Below are positions 24,401-36,548 of a stretch of DNA of 64,000 bases, piece after piece; within the stretch, counting starts at the first letter, position 1; every line of letters begins with the position of its first letter. This stretch comes from Heterobilharzia americana (lineage: Eukaryota; Platyhelminthes; Trematoda; Strigeidida; Schistosomatidae). The notes under the pieces were generated by a model. It was not told where the DNA came from. It saw only the letters and a program-made list of their open reading frames with translations, and ran no database searches. The translations under genes were made by a program, and so were the position numbers. The DNA lies in NCBI GenBank assembly GCA_944470555.2, contig OX104130.1:68391160-68455159 (forward strand). The letters are read 5' to 3'.

Positions 24401-26350
24401 ACGAGGAGTACGGTCTCAAAAGAACAACTGTTTCCACCATTGTCGATGCAATCGTCACTCATCAACAATAAAGTACTTCCTCGATTTCTCGAAAAGGTGT
24501 TGCTTAAAAAGTCACTAATTCACGCTGATTGCCCTCCAGGTTGATATAACTGTTTGGTATTTCTGTTGCTCTTCCACACTTCTGTGTTTCAAACTCTGCT
24601 TTCTATTGGAAGTAAAAGTGCCTTTGTTATTCCATTATCCTGAGGAGGTGATTAATGGCTAGTGACTAACTAGTCGGTGGTCATTCTTCCCGGTATTGTT
24701 GCTAGGATTATGGAGACGACAGCACGGGTTGAGTAGATAGAGCATGTCAATGTATCAGCTATTGATGCAAGAAAGTAATGGACTCCAAGCAAGGCTCTCT
24801 TAACCGCCGAAGGTGCAGTCGGGAAGAAAGCGCTTTGTTGAAGATATGATTTCTACTTACTTCATCAAGACCTTTGACGAGGTGAGCCAAATAGTGCTGG
24901 GGAAGTTGTTGTGCTTGGTACTGAAAACTATGTTCAGTAGTCTGAACACTTGTTTGAGGACAAGATGTAAGAGTAGGTGAGGTGCTCACGGGGTAAAAAA
25001 TTCTCAGAAATTGTTATCCCACCACGTTCTACCCTTGAAGCTTATCTACTCTTTCTCAGTGCTCAGAGGCTGCTAAGACTGCCTACTTCATCACCATAGC
25101 CATTCAGTTATTGTGTTAAAATTGAAAGAATCATTCGTAATGAAAAGGACCGGTCTTTACTTCTAGCCTACGTAGGCGAACTGATCTAGCAGTTCGGATG
25201 AAGGAGCTTCAGCTTCAGTGAAGTGCAATAATCAATGGCGGGTGCTAAATCTCTGGTCAGTACACTACTACGGCCTTATACTACAGAGTGAAAGGACTGA
25301 AGGAGTACATTCATTAGCCATCTCCAAGCAGTAGTGTTCTTCAGTGGATATGAAGCCCTAGCTCAGTAGAAAAGTAAAACGTTTTGACCTAGTTACCTTT
25401 AGGTCACCTAACTCCATCTGTGTGAGGCACAACCTACTACATAATATCCTGCAAGCTAATCGGCTTTTCATGAACGAAGTCAATGCATTGCGTTACGCTT
25501 AGGGACTAAGCATTGGGTTAATAAAATAGTGTGAGGGGTGATTGTAATGGCTCTTTCCCTAAGTTCTGCCGTGGAAAAGAGGTCGAATATTCGGAGGTTG
25601 TAGTTTAATAAGTTGTACTTTTCCTTATAGTGCCCAATGTTTTAGCAGCATTATAAAATATCCACGAACTGAGGCCGAATTACATTGAAGCGAAACTTTT
25701 ACTGCTGATATCATGTAGAATGGCAGTAAAGGCCCCATGACGAAACCATCTGACTCAGGAAAACAACATCATCTAAGTAATAGTTGTCCTACAATTGGGT
25801 AAGCAACTGGAAGTAGTTATTGAAAGACGTAGTAGCAGACCTTCCAGCCAACTTCCTGGAGTATCTGTATCTTAACGTAGGTAACTACGATGAGAACTGG
25901 CAACGGCTTTTTGACTGGTCACCATCGTCTCTGAAAACCGGATACCTAAGTAGGTTACTTACCACGCCCCAATTTTAGGTAGGTTGGGGAACCAGTATGA
26001 TAGACATTTAGTTCAGACTAATACATAATGCGAAAACATCAGAAGTACTGACACTCATCATACCTGTAGAATTGAGTTTCAAACCACCTTGAAGTCTGAT
26101 TCGTGTGTTTCTTTTCACTAAGCATTACTGTTACAGCTAAACAGATAAATCCCGTGTACGATTCGGGGATTTACTTTTTTCCTCTTACCTCCACTAATTG
26201 CCACGTCGATCGAATAAAAGTAGATTTTTTAGTCAAGAACTGCTTATCGTAGCCTGCATCTAGATAATATTCTGACTTAACAAGTGTAATGTTTTACTTT
26301 TGTTTTACTCTATCACTCCCACTAAGTTCATGGTCGTAAATGACATGCGG
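21481..26350. other. Intergenic region before MADD, nothing firm
   Basis: Several medium open frames exist (22846-23250 +, 24759-24989 -, 21655-21918 +), but none shows a domain I recognise and their frames are not linked by splice signals. Base composition is less AT-rich than the introns, suggesting old repeats. The MADD promoter and any 5' untranslated exon should lie toward the right end; no clear promoter motif was identified. Confidence 0.35.
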
Positions 26351-26407
26351 GTTGTATAATATCGGTGGTTTAGCTTCTGGATAATTTCAAATGTCTCTTG
26401 TTCTTCA

Positions 26408-27033
26408 ATGTCAAACATATGTCCCCGTTTGATAGATTACTTTGTTTTTGTCGGCTCAAGGTCGCCACAGAATGCTTCTGCAGTCCAGTCACCAGAAATC
26501 CTGTGTCGTTTTCCTCCTACGGATCATGAAGATTTCCCGCTTCCCTCAGATGTTTCTTTCTTCTGCCAACCTGAAGGGTGTGTAAATTCTTTGAGCAATA
26601 CGTTTCCTGTAAAATATGCAGATGGCACATCAGGCCATCAGATAAAATCGATGACTTTTCTGTTCTCTCTCACAGATAAAGACTCCAGTAAAACACGATA
26701 CGGTATTTGCACGAACTTCTTGAGACCAGTTAGTTATCATTCTTCACCACAAAAGACGTTGAAAATTTCTAAGGATGGACACCAGTGTGAAGCTTTTACG
26801 TATGATGGTCAAGAATCTTTACCTGTTGACTCTATTAGTATGGATGGGAAGAATCTCAATGCGACCTCGTCTGAAAGTATGAAACTGGAGAATGCTGACA
26901 AATACTACAGCCTAATGTCAATTTGTTTAGTAACTCACTATGCTTTCGCCACAGCATTCACGCGTGTGGTGCAATGTGTACATACAATTTTGAAGAAGCT
27001 ACACAAGCTGTCAAAGTCTAATTGTGTAAACAG
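26408..27033 (+). CDS. MADD: MADD/DENN Rab GEF, exon A (start, uDENN)
   Basis: This is the first coding exon of MADD (DENN/MADD, Rab3-GEP; AEX-3 in nematodes). In known animals MADD exchanges GDP on Rab3 and Rab27, links synaptic vesicles to KIF1 kinesins and binds the TNF receptor death domain. ATG 26408 is the first Met after an in-frame stop (26357-26359). The translation opens with CPRLIDYFVFVG, then DHEDFPLPSDVSFFCQPEGC and FSLTDKDSSKTRYGICTNF, matching the uDENN module, then a divergent linker, then VTHYAFATAFTRVVQCVHTI. The exon ends at a GTGAGA donor after two bases of a codon (AG), completed by T at 29403. The linker after TNF looks lineage-specific. Confidence 0.93.
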
Positions 27034-27717
27034 GTGAGAAATTAATGATTTTAGTGTGTTGTTAAGTCTCTTATTTAGTCTCTAGTAGGATTGTTCGAAT
27101 TTTTCAGCCTCACCGCTGGGCTACTAACTTTCCTCATGACTACGAAAATATCCAGTGGGTTCAAACGTTTTACAGGAACCATGTGTACCTGACTTTAGAT
27201 CGACCCAAATAAGGGGAATATGATCTGTTGTAAACATACCAGTATGTGCATGACTCTTTCGTGTAATGTTAGCTCCCTTCTACCCCAGGAAACCGAAAGG
27301 ATTTGACATAAGTAATTTATAGACCATTCATACATCGTTCTTTACACTTATTTGGATTTAATTCCCAACTGCTTTTGCTCGTTTCTCCAGGACAGTGTAG
27401 GTCCTATAATTTAAGACTTAGAAGTAACCAGAGAACTTGCTTTGTGTATAAATAAACCTTTCCGTTTACCGAAGACTTATTCTCTCGTTGTTGCACCTAG
27501 GATTCGCTTACTTATGCCTTGTAGGCCATCATACTGTCTGAAGGGTACACTTTTCCCATTGCTGAATAAGGCATACAAAACCCATTGTTATTAATTTAAA
27601 AAGCCATAGAAGGCGTTTAAGGGTTGTTTATGTTCACTGCATTCTACTCTTGAAATACTTTCAAGCAAATCTTGGCTGCAAGTAGCCTCTGCAAATACTC
27701 TTGGAAGTTCTTTAGCT

Positions 27718-27779
<62 letters not shown>

Positions 27780-29402
27780 CAATAATAATAATAATAATAG
27801 TAATAATGATAATAATAATAATGTGTGTCCCGGAGAATGCTGTTCACTAAGCATTCATATATATTATAGCACAGCCAAGTCGCTTTCTTGAAGGTATTCA
27901 GCTTAAGTCTAAGTAGTATGTTTTGCCCATTTTTACAAGTCATGATGGAGTATAAATTTAGGAGTTTGCAGAAGGCTATGAGTTTGTATGCTGTACATCT
28001 TTTCTTGTCCGAATGTAGAGACATAATGACTGAAACATTCATTTCCTTGTAAAAGGTGGACTATTCTATAATAATTTTACAGAGATGAAATTAATTTGTG
28101 TTTTCTTAAATTTTGCCAGTGATTTCTAATGTGAAGTGTCTTTTTGTTGAGAGTATTTGAGGTTCCATTCTTAGTAAAGGTTATTTACGGATTACTTCGA
28201 AACAGGAGGTTCTTTACGTGTAGTAGGAACTCGATTATTTTCCATGATAATAAAATAAGTAGTGTGGTAATACAGACTCGGTGTACATTTTTAAACCTAA
28301 TTTATTTCTGTTTGTCATTGATAGTGTTCTCATTCGAATAATTTGCAACCGTATAAGTCAGGTCTTCAAGTCTTAGTGGTACTCCGACTGATATCACTTC
28401 GCGTTGAAAACTGTGCTAGATTCGTCCGATGAAATTAGATTTACTGTGCTAGTGTTTAGCATATATAAGAAACATATAATTTCCCAGGGTACACCTATGT
28501 ATTAAATGTAAGTAGCTGAAGAATCGGAGGTCGAGATTATTTAATGTAACTCATTCACTGAGATGATCAGTTTCAGTAAAAAGGTTTGATTAACTACCTA
28601 TACTTTTCTTGTCAGTCAACTTTGAAGCTTTTAAAGGGTGTTACCAAACTGGGTTGACCAAAATATTTCTCCACTTCTGTACTACAGCATTTAATGCAAT
28701 TTTCTTGATGTGTGCTAAGTATAGTTTTGTTATAATTGTATACGTAGTCAAAACTTTAAGGTTTAGTGTATTGCTAATATCATACCACCGTCTTCGATTT
28801 GCTTGTCTTATATCAGTACAAGCGAAAAAAATAATGCAGTTGATATCAACGCCTATTTAGGGGTATATTACTTTCAGCTTTCTGTCTGTTACGCCAAGTA
28901 ATATTCGGTCCTATGGCAGAAGTTATTTCGGTTCTTCAAATGTTAGTTGATTTAAAGTATACTACAATGCAAAGCGACTCTGATAACGTAAACGAGATTC
29001 TCTTCTTGTCGGACCCGAGTTATGACCCTTTTGTAGCACATATTTTCGCAACCAGTAAGACCAAAAGTTGACTAAGTATCGCATATTTTGCAGAACAAAA
29101 CGAAATGTGTGAGTCCAAGTAGTGTGACCTAATATTACCTAGTAGTAGCACAAGAATGAGAACTTTTAAGAAGCCAACTAATTATTATTACAAAGTAACG
29201 TTGAATATCCCATCATTATGTCATATCAGTTAATAGTTATAGAGCATTTCTGGCTGTTGATATTTCATCGTACAAGTAATACGATGTTATCGACTTGCTT
29301 TTAAAGAAACTGTCTGTCATAGATTTATCCAATATTACGTAATTATAATTTTTATTTTCACTGTTTCATTTGTGTACGTAGTTAAAATTGTATCTCTTTT
29401 AG
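27034..29402 (+). other. MADD: MADD intron 1
   Basis: This intron is very AT-rich and contains the ATA microsatellite. Between about 28.0 and 29.4 kb there is no recognised element, which is unusual compared with the later introns. Confidence 0.6.
27719..27823. repeat. (AAT)n microsatellite
   Basis: About 20 uninterrupted AAT/ATA units, then GAC, then a second interrupted block with TAG and GAT variants. It lies in MADD intron 1. Confidence 0.97.
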
Positions 29403-29544
29403 TCCAAGCATTTGGGATATGTTGACAAGTAATACTGTATTACCGTGCTCTGTTCGTGTCGCGGAAGGACTGCGACAATTTCAAGTATGGATTCTTCGCC
29501 TTCTTAGTGCTCCTGCACCAATCCCTGGTTGTACATATGTGCAG
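29403..29544 (+). CDS. MADD: MADD exon B (end of uDENN)
   Basis: This 142-bp exon runs from a TTTTAG acceptor to a GTAACT donor. Its first base completes the Ser codon split from exon A, giving SPSIWDML, then LRQFQVWILRLLSAPAPIPG, which corresponds to the MADD stretch around 'IEAWIYRLLRSPVPVPG' in vertebrates. It ends in phase 0. The 2.37-kb intron before it holds a long ATA microsatellite. Confidence 0.93.
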
Positions 29545-30084
29545 GTAACTTTTACATAGTCTTTAAATCTGGTATGTAAATTTAAAGGTTGGTTTTAAGA
29601 TACTTTTTGTTTACATCGATGCAAAACTAAATCGTATAGTGGGAAAACAAATAGGAGATAGGGTGGTATGCGTATTCGCTTTAGTAGAAAGAATTTGAAA
29701 TTAGATGAAAAGTTGCAAACCCCATGCATGAATATCAATGTACTTGGTGTATTCGGTTAAAGCTTGACTTCTTAGGAATTCTGGGCTCATACTGACACAC
29801 TAAGTTATGAAGGAAATTCGTAAACTACGACATGCAGATTAGTCATTTAAGCTGTGTTACAAAGATTACCTGTCCTAATACCTCCATAGCAATATTATCC
29901 CCTATCGTTCACTGTAAGTATTCGGTTAATTCTTGTTTGCTAAATATACGTAACAGACAAAAAACATGGTTTCGATACTTTATTACTTCAGTCTTTACTG
30001 ATATTGTGAAGCTATTGCTGACTGACTTAAGCATATCTTTCAGGCGAATTCTTTTTGGATTCAATCCAGCTGTGTTTACTTCGA

Positions 30085-30265
30085 CCCGCCTAACCGGAGG
30101 TTTGGCTCATTGGTTTAGGGAGATGACTGTCAATCAGTGGGTCACGGGTTTGAACACCGCTCCTCCTACCAAGGTTTGGGCAAATAGGTAGTATCACTAG
30201 CCAGCCCTCAAAAACAATGGGTGTTGCTTATTGCCTGGTTCATAAACACCTGTAGTGAATTGAAT
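30085..30265 (+). mobile_element. tRNA-like SINE (gggtt(c/t)gaa family)
   Basis: A-box-like 'tggctcattggttt' and B-box-like 'gggtttgaacacc' are followed by the family body 'aaggtttgggcaaataggtagtatcactagcc' and 'gttgcttattgcctggtt'. Shared with 31.67, 36.99, 48.97 and 60.19 kb. Confidence 0.65.
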
Positions 30266-31019
30266 AGCACTATTGCTACTGATAATAATTCACTTCTGTA
30301 TCAGTCATCAGAATTTGTGACATAACAGAGTCCATAGATTTCGAAAATAATATTTTATGTAAATGGGGTTTACAAAATTGAAAACGGGAATAGTTATCTC
30401 GTCATCGAAAAGTGTCGTTAATATAAAGGAAGCATTGGTGAAGAATTGTACAGTTCAGGTTGACCTCGTTGCCTTAATTTCGATTTCAGAAAAAATTTTT
30501 AGTTTCAGTCAACTATACTTTAATTTCCTACCACTTTTTCAATATAGGATAAGAAAGCGATATATTAAATAGAGGAAGACAATTGCTAGGTTGAATATTT
30601 AAGGGTATCCTATATATGGAGATGAACTGTGGTTTCTCCATAATAAGCTTTTGTGGCTGTGAAGATCACTGTCTGTATGCTTTTTAAGATACAACACAAT
30701 GCTACGCTTCTAATACACTTGCACTGACTTTTAGGATATGTCATCAACATTGTGTGTGTATATGTAGTCTATTATCTTCAACATCAAACTTTTAACCAGT
30801 CGATCATGGCTTCAAGCTACAATTGGCCTATTGTATTTGGGAAAGTTGGGTATCATATCTAGCTCCCCGTACACATAGTTCATGTGTTGTTTGTTTAAAT
30901 CTTTTGGCTGGTGTAATTTCCATTCATCAGGTTGAATGTATGCACTATTAAGTAAAAGCATATCAATAGGTATTCGAGGTCCATCAAGATGTGGTTTACT
31001 TTAACTCATTTTAATTTGG

Positions 31020-31262
31020 TATTCATCATGAACTGACATCAGTTAGGGAACCACTGAAAGCCTTGGAGCACTGGACGACTGTTTCGTCTCTGTATGGGAC
31101 TCCTCAGCAGTGCACACCCACTGTCCCACCAGTGGTCGATCCAGGATCCGGTTTCGTGGCGTGCATGTTACCACTAGACTACATTTCCGTACTTCTGTCA
31201 GTTCGCGATATAGCGTGACCTCCCTCTAACGCCATTGTTGAGTACCTGTCGCCATGTCCGAC
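31020..31262 (-). mobile_element. Hammerhead-bearing repeat, CUGAGGAG family
   Basis: Antisense copy in MADD intron 2. It contains the best-preserved family-2 hammerhead, and its box-B-like word is 'ggatcgaccac' (mutated). Confidence 0.65.
31068..31113 (-). ncRNA. Hammerhead ribozyme, best family-2 copy
   Basis: Minus strand: stem I GCACTG, core CTGAGGAG, stem II with loop ATAC closed by GTC/GAC, core GAAA, a tiny stem III with AC pairing GT around loop AGTC, cleavage after C of GTC, then CAGTGC perfectly closing stem I. All invariant core bases are present (position 7 is G). The architecture is a type I minimal hammerhead with a short helix III, the kind that often works best as a dimer. 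Confidence 0.65.
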
Positions 31263-31669
31263 TTAGTTTACCCCGCCGGTCACGATTTTTCATCAGAATC
31301 TCAGAAGATTTCGCTTGAATCTAGTCATTAATGAACATCGGATAGTATTCTAGCTTTGGAGGTCTGTGGGGACTTATTATCGCATCACCTACTTGACTAT
31401 GCTGCCTAATTTCTGCCAAAATTATGCCCTTTAGGAATCACAACACTGCATATTTTTCTTTATGTGATAAACTAACTGGATTTAAAGAGGCTCTTTATGT
31501 GATGTTGGTTAGTTTGATATAGCGCACAATGACAAAATAATGCCTACTGGATGGCATTTTAGACACAATTTATTACTATTGTAACACCCAAGCATGTCAT
31601 GTTTACACAACTGTCACACTTGATTCTGTTTGTATATCATGTCAGTGATAGTAGGGATTTATAATTGGG

Positions 31670-31850
31670 GCTGTGGCTCCTGGGTCTAGGTAATTGCCCT
31701 TCAACTAGTGAGTTATGGGTTCAAGCATTACTCCGCCTATCAAGGTTTGGACTGCCAGGTAGTATCATTAGCCCTCACACAGCACGTCGGACTCATTGCC
31801 TACTGAAAGAACGTGCACGTGGTTGCTGAGTTCTTTTCGATTTTTTTCGA
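31670..31850 (+). mobile_element. tRNA-like SINE
   Basis: It carries 'ttatgggttcaagcattactccgcctatcaaggtttgg' and 'aggtagtatcattagccctcac', the same body as the 30.09-kb copy. Confidence 0.6.
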
Positions 31851-32193
31851 GGAATTTATCAATATCAAGAATAGATGTTGGATTATTCCTGTTGCATATA
31901 TTAGGTGTTGACTGAATAAACGATAACTATGTAGTCAATCTTCACGTTTGCCGAACTATATCGGTTTTTATGAATTCTGCTATATCCTGTTATTTGATGG
32001 GATTATAAGTCACCGCATGCGCTACCAAAACTAAGTTTTTTCCCCAGATTACTTATGTCACCGAGGTTTATAAGACAATTCAGATATGTTTCTAAACTGT
32101 TACATCCTGACAAATTTCAAATGGCTATTTTAACCCTCATACTGTCTGTGTTATATTATCTATTTCTTAAAACTTTTTTCCATCTAAATTCAG

Positions 32194-32352
32194 CTTTCAG
32201 TTCAGCCACACGACTCGGGACCACTTCCTTGCTTTGCTGTTCCTGATCAATCACGTCTTCCCTTAATTGATTTCCCTGTAAATTTGCCTTTTGAAATTAT
32301 GGGTATCAGGAAAACTCTTCGCTTGCTTATATGCCTTCTATTGGAACAAAAG
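32194..32352 (+). CDS. MADD: MADD exon C (start of cDENN)
   Basis: This 53-codon phase-0 exon lies between AATTCAG and GTGAGC. It encodes LSVQPHDSGPLPCFAVPDQS, then LPLIDFPVNLPFEIMG and LRLLICLLLEQK. This is the opening of the central DENN domain ('[24 protein letters not shown]...ILLEHK' in vertebrate MADD), part of the Rab-binding catalytic core. A truncated RTE tail lies immediately downstream in the intron. Confidence 0.94.
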
Positions 32353-32374
32353 GTGAGCTGGTGTAACTATGTTG

Positions 32375-32548
32375 TTTTACTACCTTCTTCCTCTCTTTTA
32401 CTACTTTCTACTAGTTTTGACCATTTTTCCCTTCTTTATCTTCCATTTTATTACCTTGTTACTTGATGTCTTGATGTAAGGTGTGGCAACTTGGACCGTT
32501 ACGCATTAATGCCTGGTCCTATGTTCATCTTGATGATGATGTTGTTTA
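32375..32548 (+). mobile_element. RTE 3' tail
   Basis: Only the terminal tail of an RTE copy: a pyrimidine-rich stretch, then 'ttacttgatgtcttgatgtaaggtgtggcaac', 'taatgcctggtcctatgttcat' and a terminal GAT-type simple repeat. It sits 23 bp after MADD exon C. Confidence 0.75.
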
Positions 32549-33759
32549 CATGATAGTTTTTGCATGATTTAAAATTTATTCAGTGTCTTCCTGACCAGGA
32601 TACCTTTATAATTTACTCCTTGTCCATATTAAGTGATCATTTGTGGATACGAAACTAAAGATACATTTCAATAGCATCATTCCCCCTCCCATCATTATAT
32701 TGATACCATATAGTATATGTGAATTATAACACTTGAAATTAGAAATAGGTAACTTTCTTGCCGCAAGTCTTGTCGTCCTAATGTTATATCAGAAGAATAT
32801 TTGATTGCAGGGTACGCTTGTCAACAGGACTAGTGGATTTTTCCATGAAATCTGATCTTATACTGATGATACTATGTCTCTAAAATGAGCAAAACCCAAT
32901 GTCCAACGAATGTCAAATACAACTAGGCTTATTTACATAATTTAGAACATGTAACATAAAGCAAGCATACTCAAGGGTCATTCTGCACAAAATATATGGA
33001 GCAGAAATAACTTGCAAATCATTTGATTTGTTAATAAGTTGAAGCCATAAATATTAGTCCTGGTATCCGACTTATAATGTCAGTTACGTTTGTCATTTAT
33101 AGAGTAACTATCTTCAATAAATCTTGTTTCATCGAATTACTTGAATTCAGACATTTTACGTAGGTATAAACATATATCTGATAAAATGAGAAAGTTTTAA
33201 TCTATGATGTACATGTGTTTTTTATTTTTCTAGTATGCCAAACAAGTCACAATTTGATTATGACGCGCAAAGAAATTTTGCGGTTGACATGAGTTCTTTA
33301 TTGCAATAGTATTTTTTTTTTTGGCAAGTCGTAGAATGAAACCACAGTATTTGATGAGTTTGATTCCCTTGATAAATTATAGAGTAGAGCAAGAAGAATT
33401 AGAGTTGTAGAATGAAATGATCACATTTGTGTACATTGTAAAATTACAATGGCTATTCGGTAGCGTACTTTAGTCAGAAACAGTTGAAAAGGGACAAAAG
33501 ATGCTGGTTAATTAGGAATTCAAAATGCTGGAAGGGCAAACATCATTTTGAAACAAATCTAAACAAATTGAAAGAGGGTATCATCTGTCTCTTAACTTCC
33601 TTTCCAATTCCTTTACTGCTCATTCATAAACTTTGCAACACACCACCTTTATTGTTCTTTGGTAAGTGCTGGAAATTAAAGACTTGACAGCTACATCGGT
33701 TGTGACATCTTTTCTGACCAAATTGTGTGGATAGTCCACTTCTATAGAGGATCCATTGT

Positions 33760-33865
33760 GATTTCAGTTGTCTGATGGGTAAAGTCTTTCACTTCAAGAC
33801 TCAGTGACACCGGTTTGAATCTCTGGGGCAATACAAGGTACATCATGTGTTCGGATATGCTTTCC
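33760..33865 (+). repeat. tRNA-like SINE fragment
   Basis: 'gtctgatgggtaaagtctttcacttcaagactcag' followed by box-B-like 'ccggtttgaatct'. Related in layout to the antisense copy at 58.33-58.44 kb. Confidence 0.45.
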
Positions 33866-34065
33866 TAATGAGTGCTAAGAAGCACGAAATCTTGATCTAA
33901 GCTTTTCTACTAATTGATTCCTAACACCTGGTATATTAATGAAAATAGATGATAAGGAGAATTAATTAATATTTCAGATACAGAAGAAAAAGCTAAACAG
34001 AACTGAAATATTCTCAATGAGGTGAAAAGTAATTTTACTGTTATGTGTTCTATGAAGCGACTGGC

Positions 34066-34228
34066 GGTGGAATCTAGGACGCGCATTTCGTCCTACTTGA
34101 AACTTGTCAGCTGCATGTGCCTGCAGCCCAGTGAGTGTTCCCACTGAGACTCGGACCCAGTAGTCATCTCTTCAAACTCCAAAGCGTTATCCACCAGGTC
34201 ACTGATTTCACTGTTCTTTTCACGTTGT
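34066..34228 (-). mobile_element. Sm-alpha-type hammerhead repeat, degraded
   Basis: Minus-strand Sm-alpha copy with hammerhead remnant at 34073-34116 (CTGACAAG...GACGAAATGCGCGTCCTAG). Like the copy at 9953 it carries CTGACAA in place of CTGANGA, removing catalytic G8. The GTC cleavage triplet is intact. Confidence 0.7.
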
Positions 34229-34654
34229 GTATGATTTATACGCTACAAATATAAACCAACAGACCTACTTGGAGAGCCAATATGTAACGAGAGAGGTTAT
34301 CAAATTTTGATTGCCTAGTGAATACTTCGTCTGATGAAGAAAGATTAGCTTAGAAGCTGGATAAATCATTTTTAGTTTGGCAGTTATTTTTAGAAAGTGT
34401 ACCTTTGGACACATAAAAACGGATAGTTTCGTTAACTTGATAGCTAGTAAAAATCCCTGAAGTAAAATAAAATAAACTCATACTAATCCATTCGGGTTGC
34501 TATTTGTAGCTTATTGAAACACTTCAGGTGATGAAATTTGTTAGAGCTGCTTTTCATCATGTAAGGGTTTGTTTATCGTTTTTAGTTTGATCAACAAAGT
34601 TGGGTGCTTTCGCAAAAGTGTTTTTCTACGAATGGACATGAGGTACGTCTGACT

Positions 34655-35720
34655 TCACAGGTATTAACCTACTCTCTGGAGGTCATCTGGTTGACTTGAA
34701 GTATGCAGACATTTTATTGTCCTGAAGATAGTGAAACAAAAAGGCAGGGTCTAAACGCGTTGAGCAGTAATCTGTATGTTTGATATGCATATCACTGACA
34801 CCTGTCAAATGTAAAATCATGTCCCAAACCTGCAAGTACTTCTAGTTTGATGATAGGGAGTGAAGTGATGGAATTCGTCGACCATTTCACTTACTTGGGG
34901 AGTTGCATCAGCCAAACAGGCTGGTTGCTGACGAAATTTCAGCTTGGACATAGAAAGTCAGTTTGGAATTTTCCAACTTGCGTCACTTGTGGCACCGACT
35001 GGCAAGATACCCCACTATCTATCAAAGGACGAGTATACTGCTCTGCAGTTCGTTTTGTTCTGTTGTACGGCTGTGAGACATAGCCGTTAAGAGTAGAATA
35101 CATGAAGCGGTTACAGTGTTTTGGTCATAGTTGTCTTCACAGAATCGGTCGTGCATTGTGAAATCATCGTGTGAGCAGTGTTGAAGTCCGAAGAAGGTAT
35201 TAGGCAAGATAAGCAAGTTGACTGATGAGGTTGTGCACCTTCATCGTCTGAGATGGCTTAGACATATGCTGTGCATACTAAGCCAACACCTACCTTTATG
35301 TGCCATTCTGGGTGAAGTTGGATTATTTTGGAAGAGGGTTCAGGGTGGTTGGAGTAAGACGTGGCATCAGTCAATAAAGCCTTTTGCTGTTGGCTTGAGT
35401 CGTGTTGGGGCGGTGTAGACTGACTAACTAATTGGGAGCCCCGAGACGAAAGAAACCAGTAGTTGAAAACTGTTGGTGACATGGCTGAAAATCGCTCACA
35501 GTGGCGCAGATTTATTCACTCCTGGATATCTTCTAAAGCTTGATTATTCACACTAACCGTTATTGTCAGATTGTTTATTCTCTCATGCAAATTTGTCTAC
35601 TTTGAGACGAGTCTTTTTCTGTCAATCAGTTCTTTGCATACTACTATGAAGTGTGGAAAGTTGAGCCGGTGCGCTTACATGTGCGTGGTTCTATGTTGAT
35701 TTAGTCACTCAGTCAGTCAA
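34655..35720 (+). mobile_element. RTE-like reverse-transcriptase 3' half with tail
   Basis: It begins in the palm (DLKYAD, from the YADD box), then MMIGSEVMEFVDHFTYLGSC, IKGRVYCSAVRFVLLYGCET, LHRLRWLRHMLCILSQHLPL and the tail 'gacgagtctttttctgtcaatcagtt'. It has frameshifts and a TAG after CET. This is the longest SR2-type copy of its subfamily in MADD intron 3. Confidence 0.82.
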
Positions 35721-35850
35721 ATGAAATAAGAATTTCACAATGACAAAGTGCACGGGACGTTGTTACATTGTCACAGTTCCCTGATCATGAGCGCAAAACT
35801 GCGTGTGCTTGTGTGAAACACTTTTTTTTCTTATTACGTATTTATTTCAG

Positions 35851-35982
35851 GTAGTTTTACAATCGTCTGATTATAACAAGTTATCGTTAACAATTTTGGC
35901 GTTGGTTGCACTACTCTACCCACTCCAGTACATGTTCCCAGTTATTCCTTTACTGCCCGCATGTATGCCAGATGCAGAACAG
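35851..35982 (+). CDS. MADD: MADD exon D (cDENN core)
   Basis: This 44-codon phase-0 exon has a good TTTATTTCAG acceptor and a GTTAGT donor. The translation [20 protein letters not shown], then [20 protein letters not shown] is the most conserved segment of the DENN core and fits MADD closely. The reading frame joins directly to EQK of exon C and to [13 protein letters not shown] of exon E. Confidence 0.96.
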
Positions 35983-36059
35983 GTTAGTGAAGTTGATTTT
36001 TGTTTTAATAACTTGTAGGTGTGGTTTTCGTTGGGTTATGAAATCTTGTTTTTTTTAAT

Positions 36060-36220
36060 TAAACAACCTGAGATAGCCTTATGGTTTGGCAGAAATCTTG
36101 TTGTAATGAGGGCAGTTGTTGAAGTTGAAAGAAGCCTGAATCAGGATATGATTCATGTCAACGATGTTTTCATTATTAACTGAGTGCTCTACCGACTGGG
36201 CTACAACAACTAACTACTCT
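36060..36220 (-). mobile_element. tRNA-like SINE
   Basis: Minus-strand copy of the 5945-6115 SINE: 'tagcccagtcggtagagcactcagtt' in the head and 'ctgccaaaccataaggctatctcagg' at the end. It begins about 80 bp after MADD exon D. Confidence 0.65.
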
Positions 36221-36289
36221 AAATAGGTCTGAACTTCACTTCAGTTGTAATGAGTTTTGTCTAAATGAATTGTATGTAACTTTCCGTCC

Positions 36290-36548
36290 ATTAGTACCTC
36301 AGTGGTGGCGTGCTGGCCGCGGAACCTGAAGGTCTTGGGTTCGATCCCTGGTGATGTGGGGTCATGGTTGCACACTACTGAGGGGTCCCATACTAGGACG
36401 AAACAGCTGTACAGTGCTGTCAGGTTTCCGATGTTCCTCCAACTGATGTCAGTCCATGATGAATTCCAGCCTTTACTTCCTTCATCTAACTGCATAAGGA
36501 GTGGTCTCATCCTTGGAGATCCCTTAATATACTTTGAGTAATTAGACA
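36290..36548 (+). mobile_element. Hammerhead-bearing repeat, CUGAGGAG family
   Basis: A well-preserved family-2 copy with box-B-like 'gggttcgatccc'. The cassette at 36378-36418 reads CTGAGGGG...GGACGAAACAGCTGT; A9 is G here, which should abolish cleavage. The body runs to 'gatcccttaatatactttgagta' and a GAT repeat. Confidence 0.7.

Noticed and set aside
27644..28042. 132-codon minus frame rich in Tyr
   Set aside because: The poly-Tyr comes from translating the AAT microsatellite.
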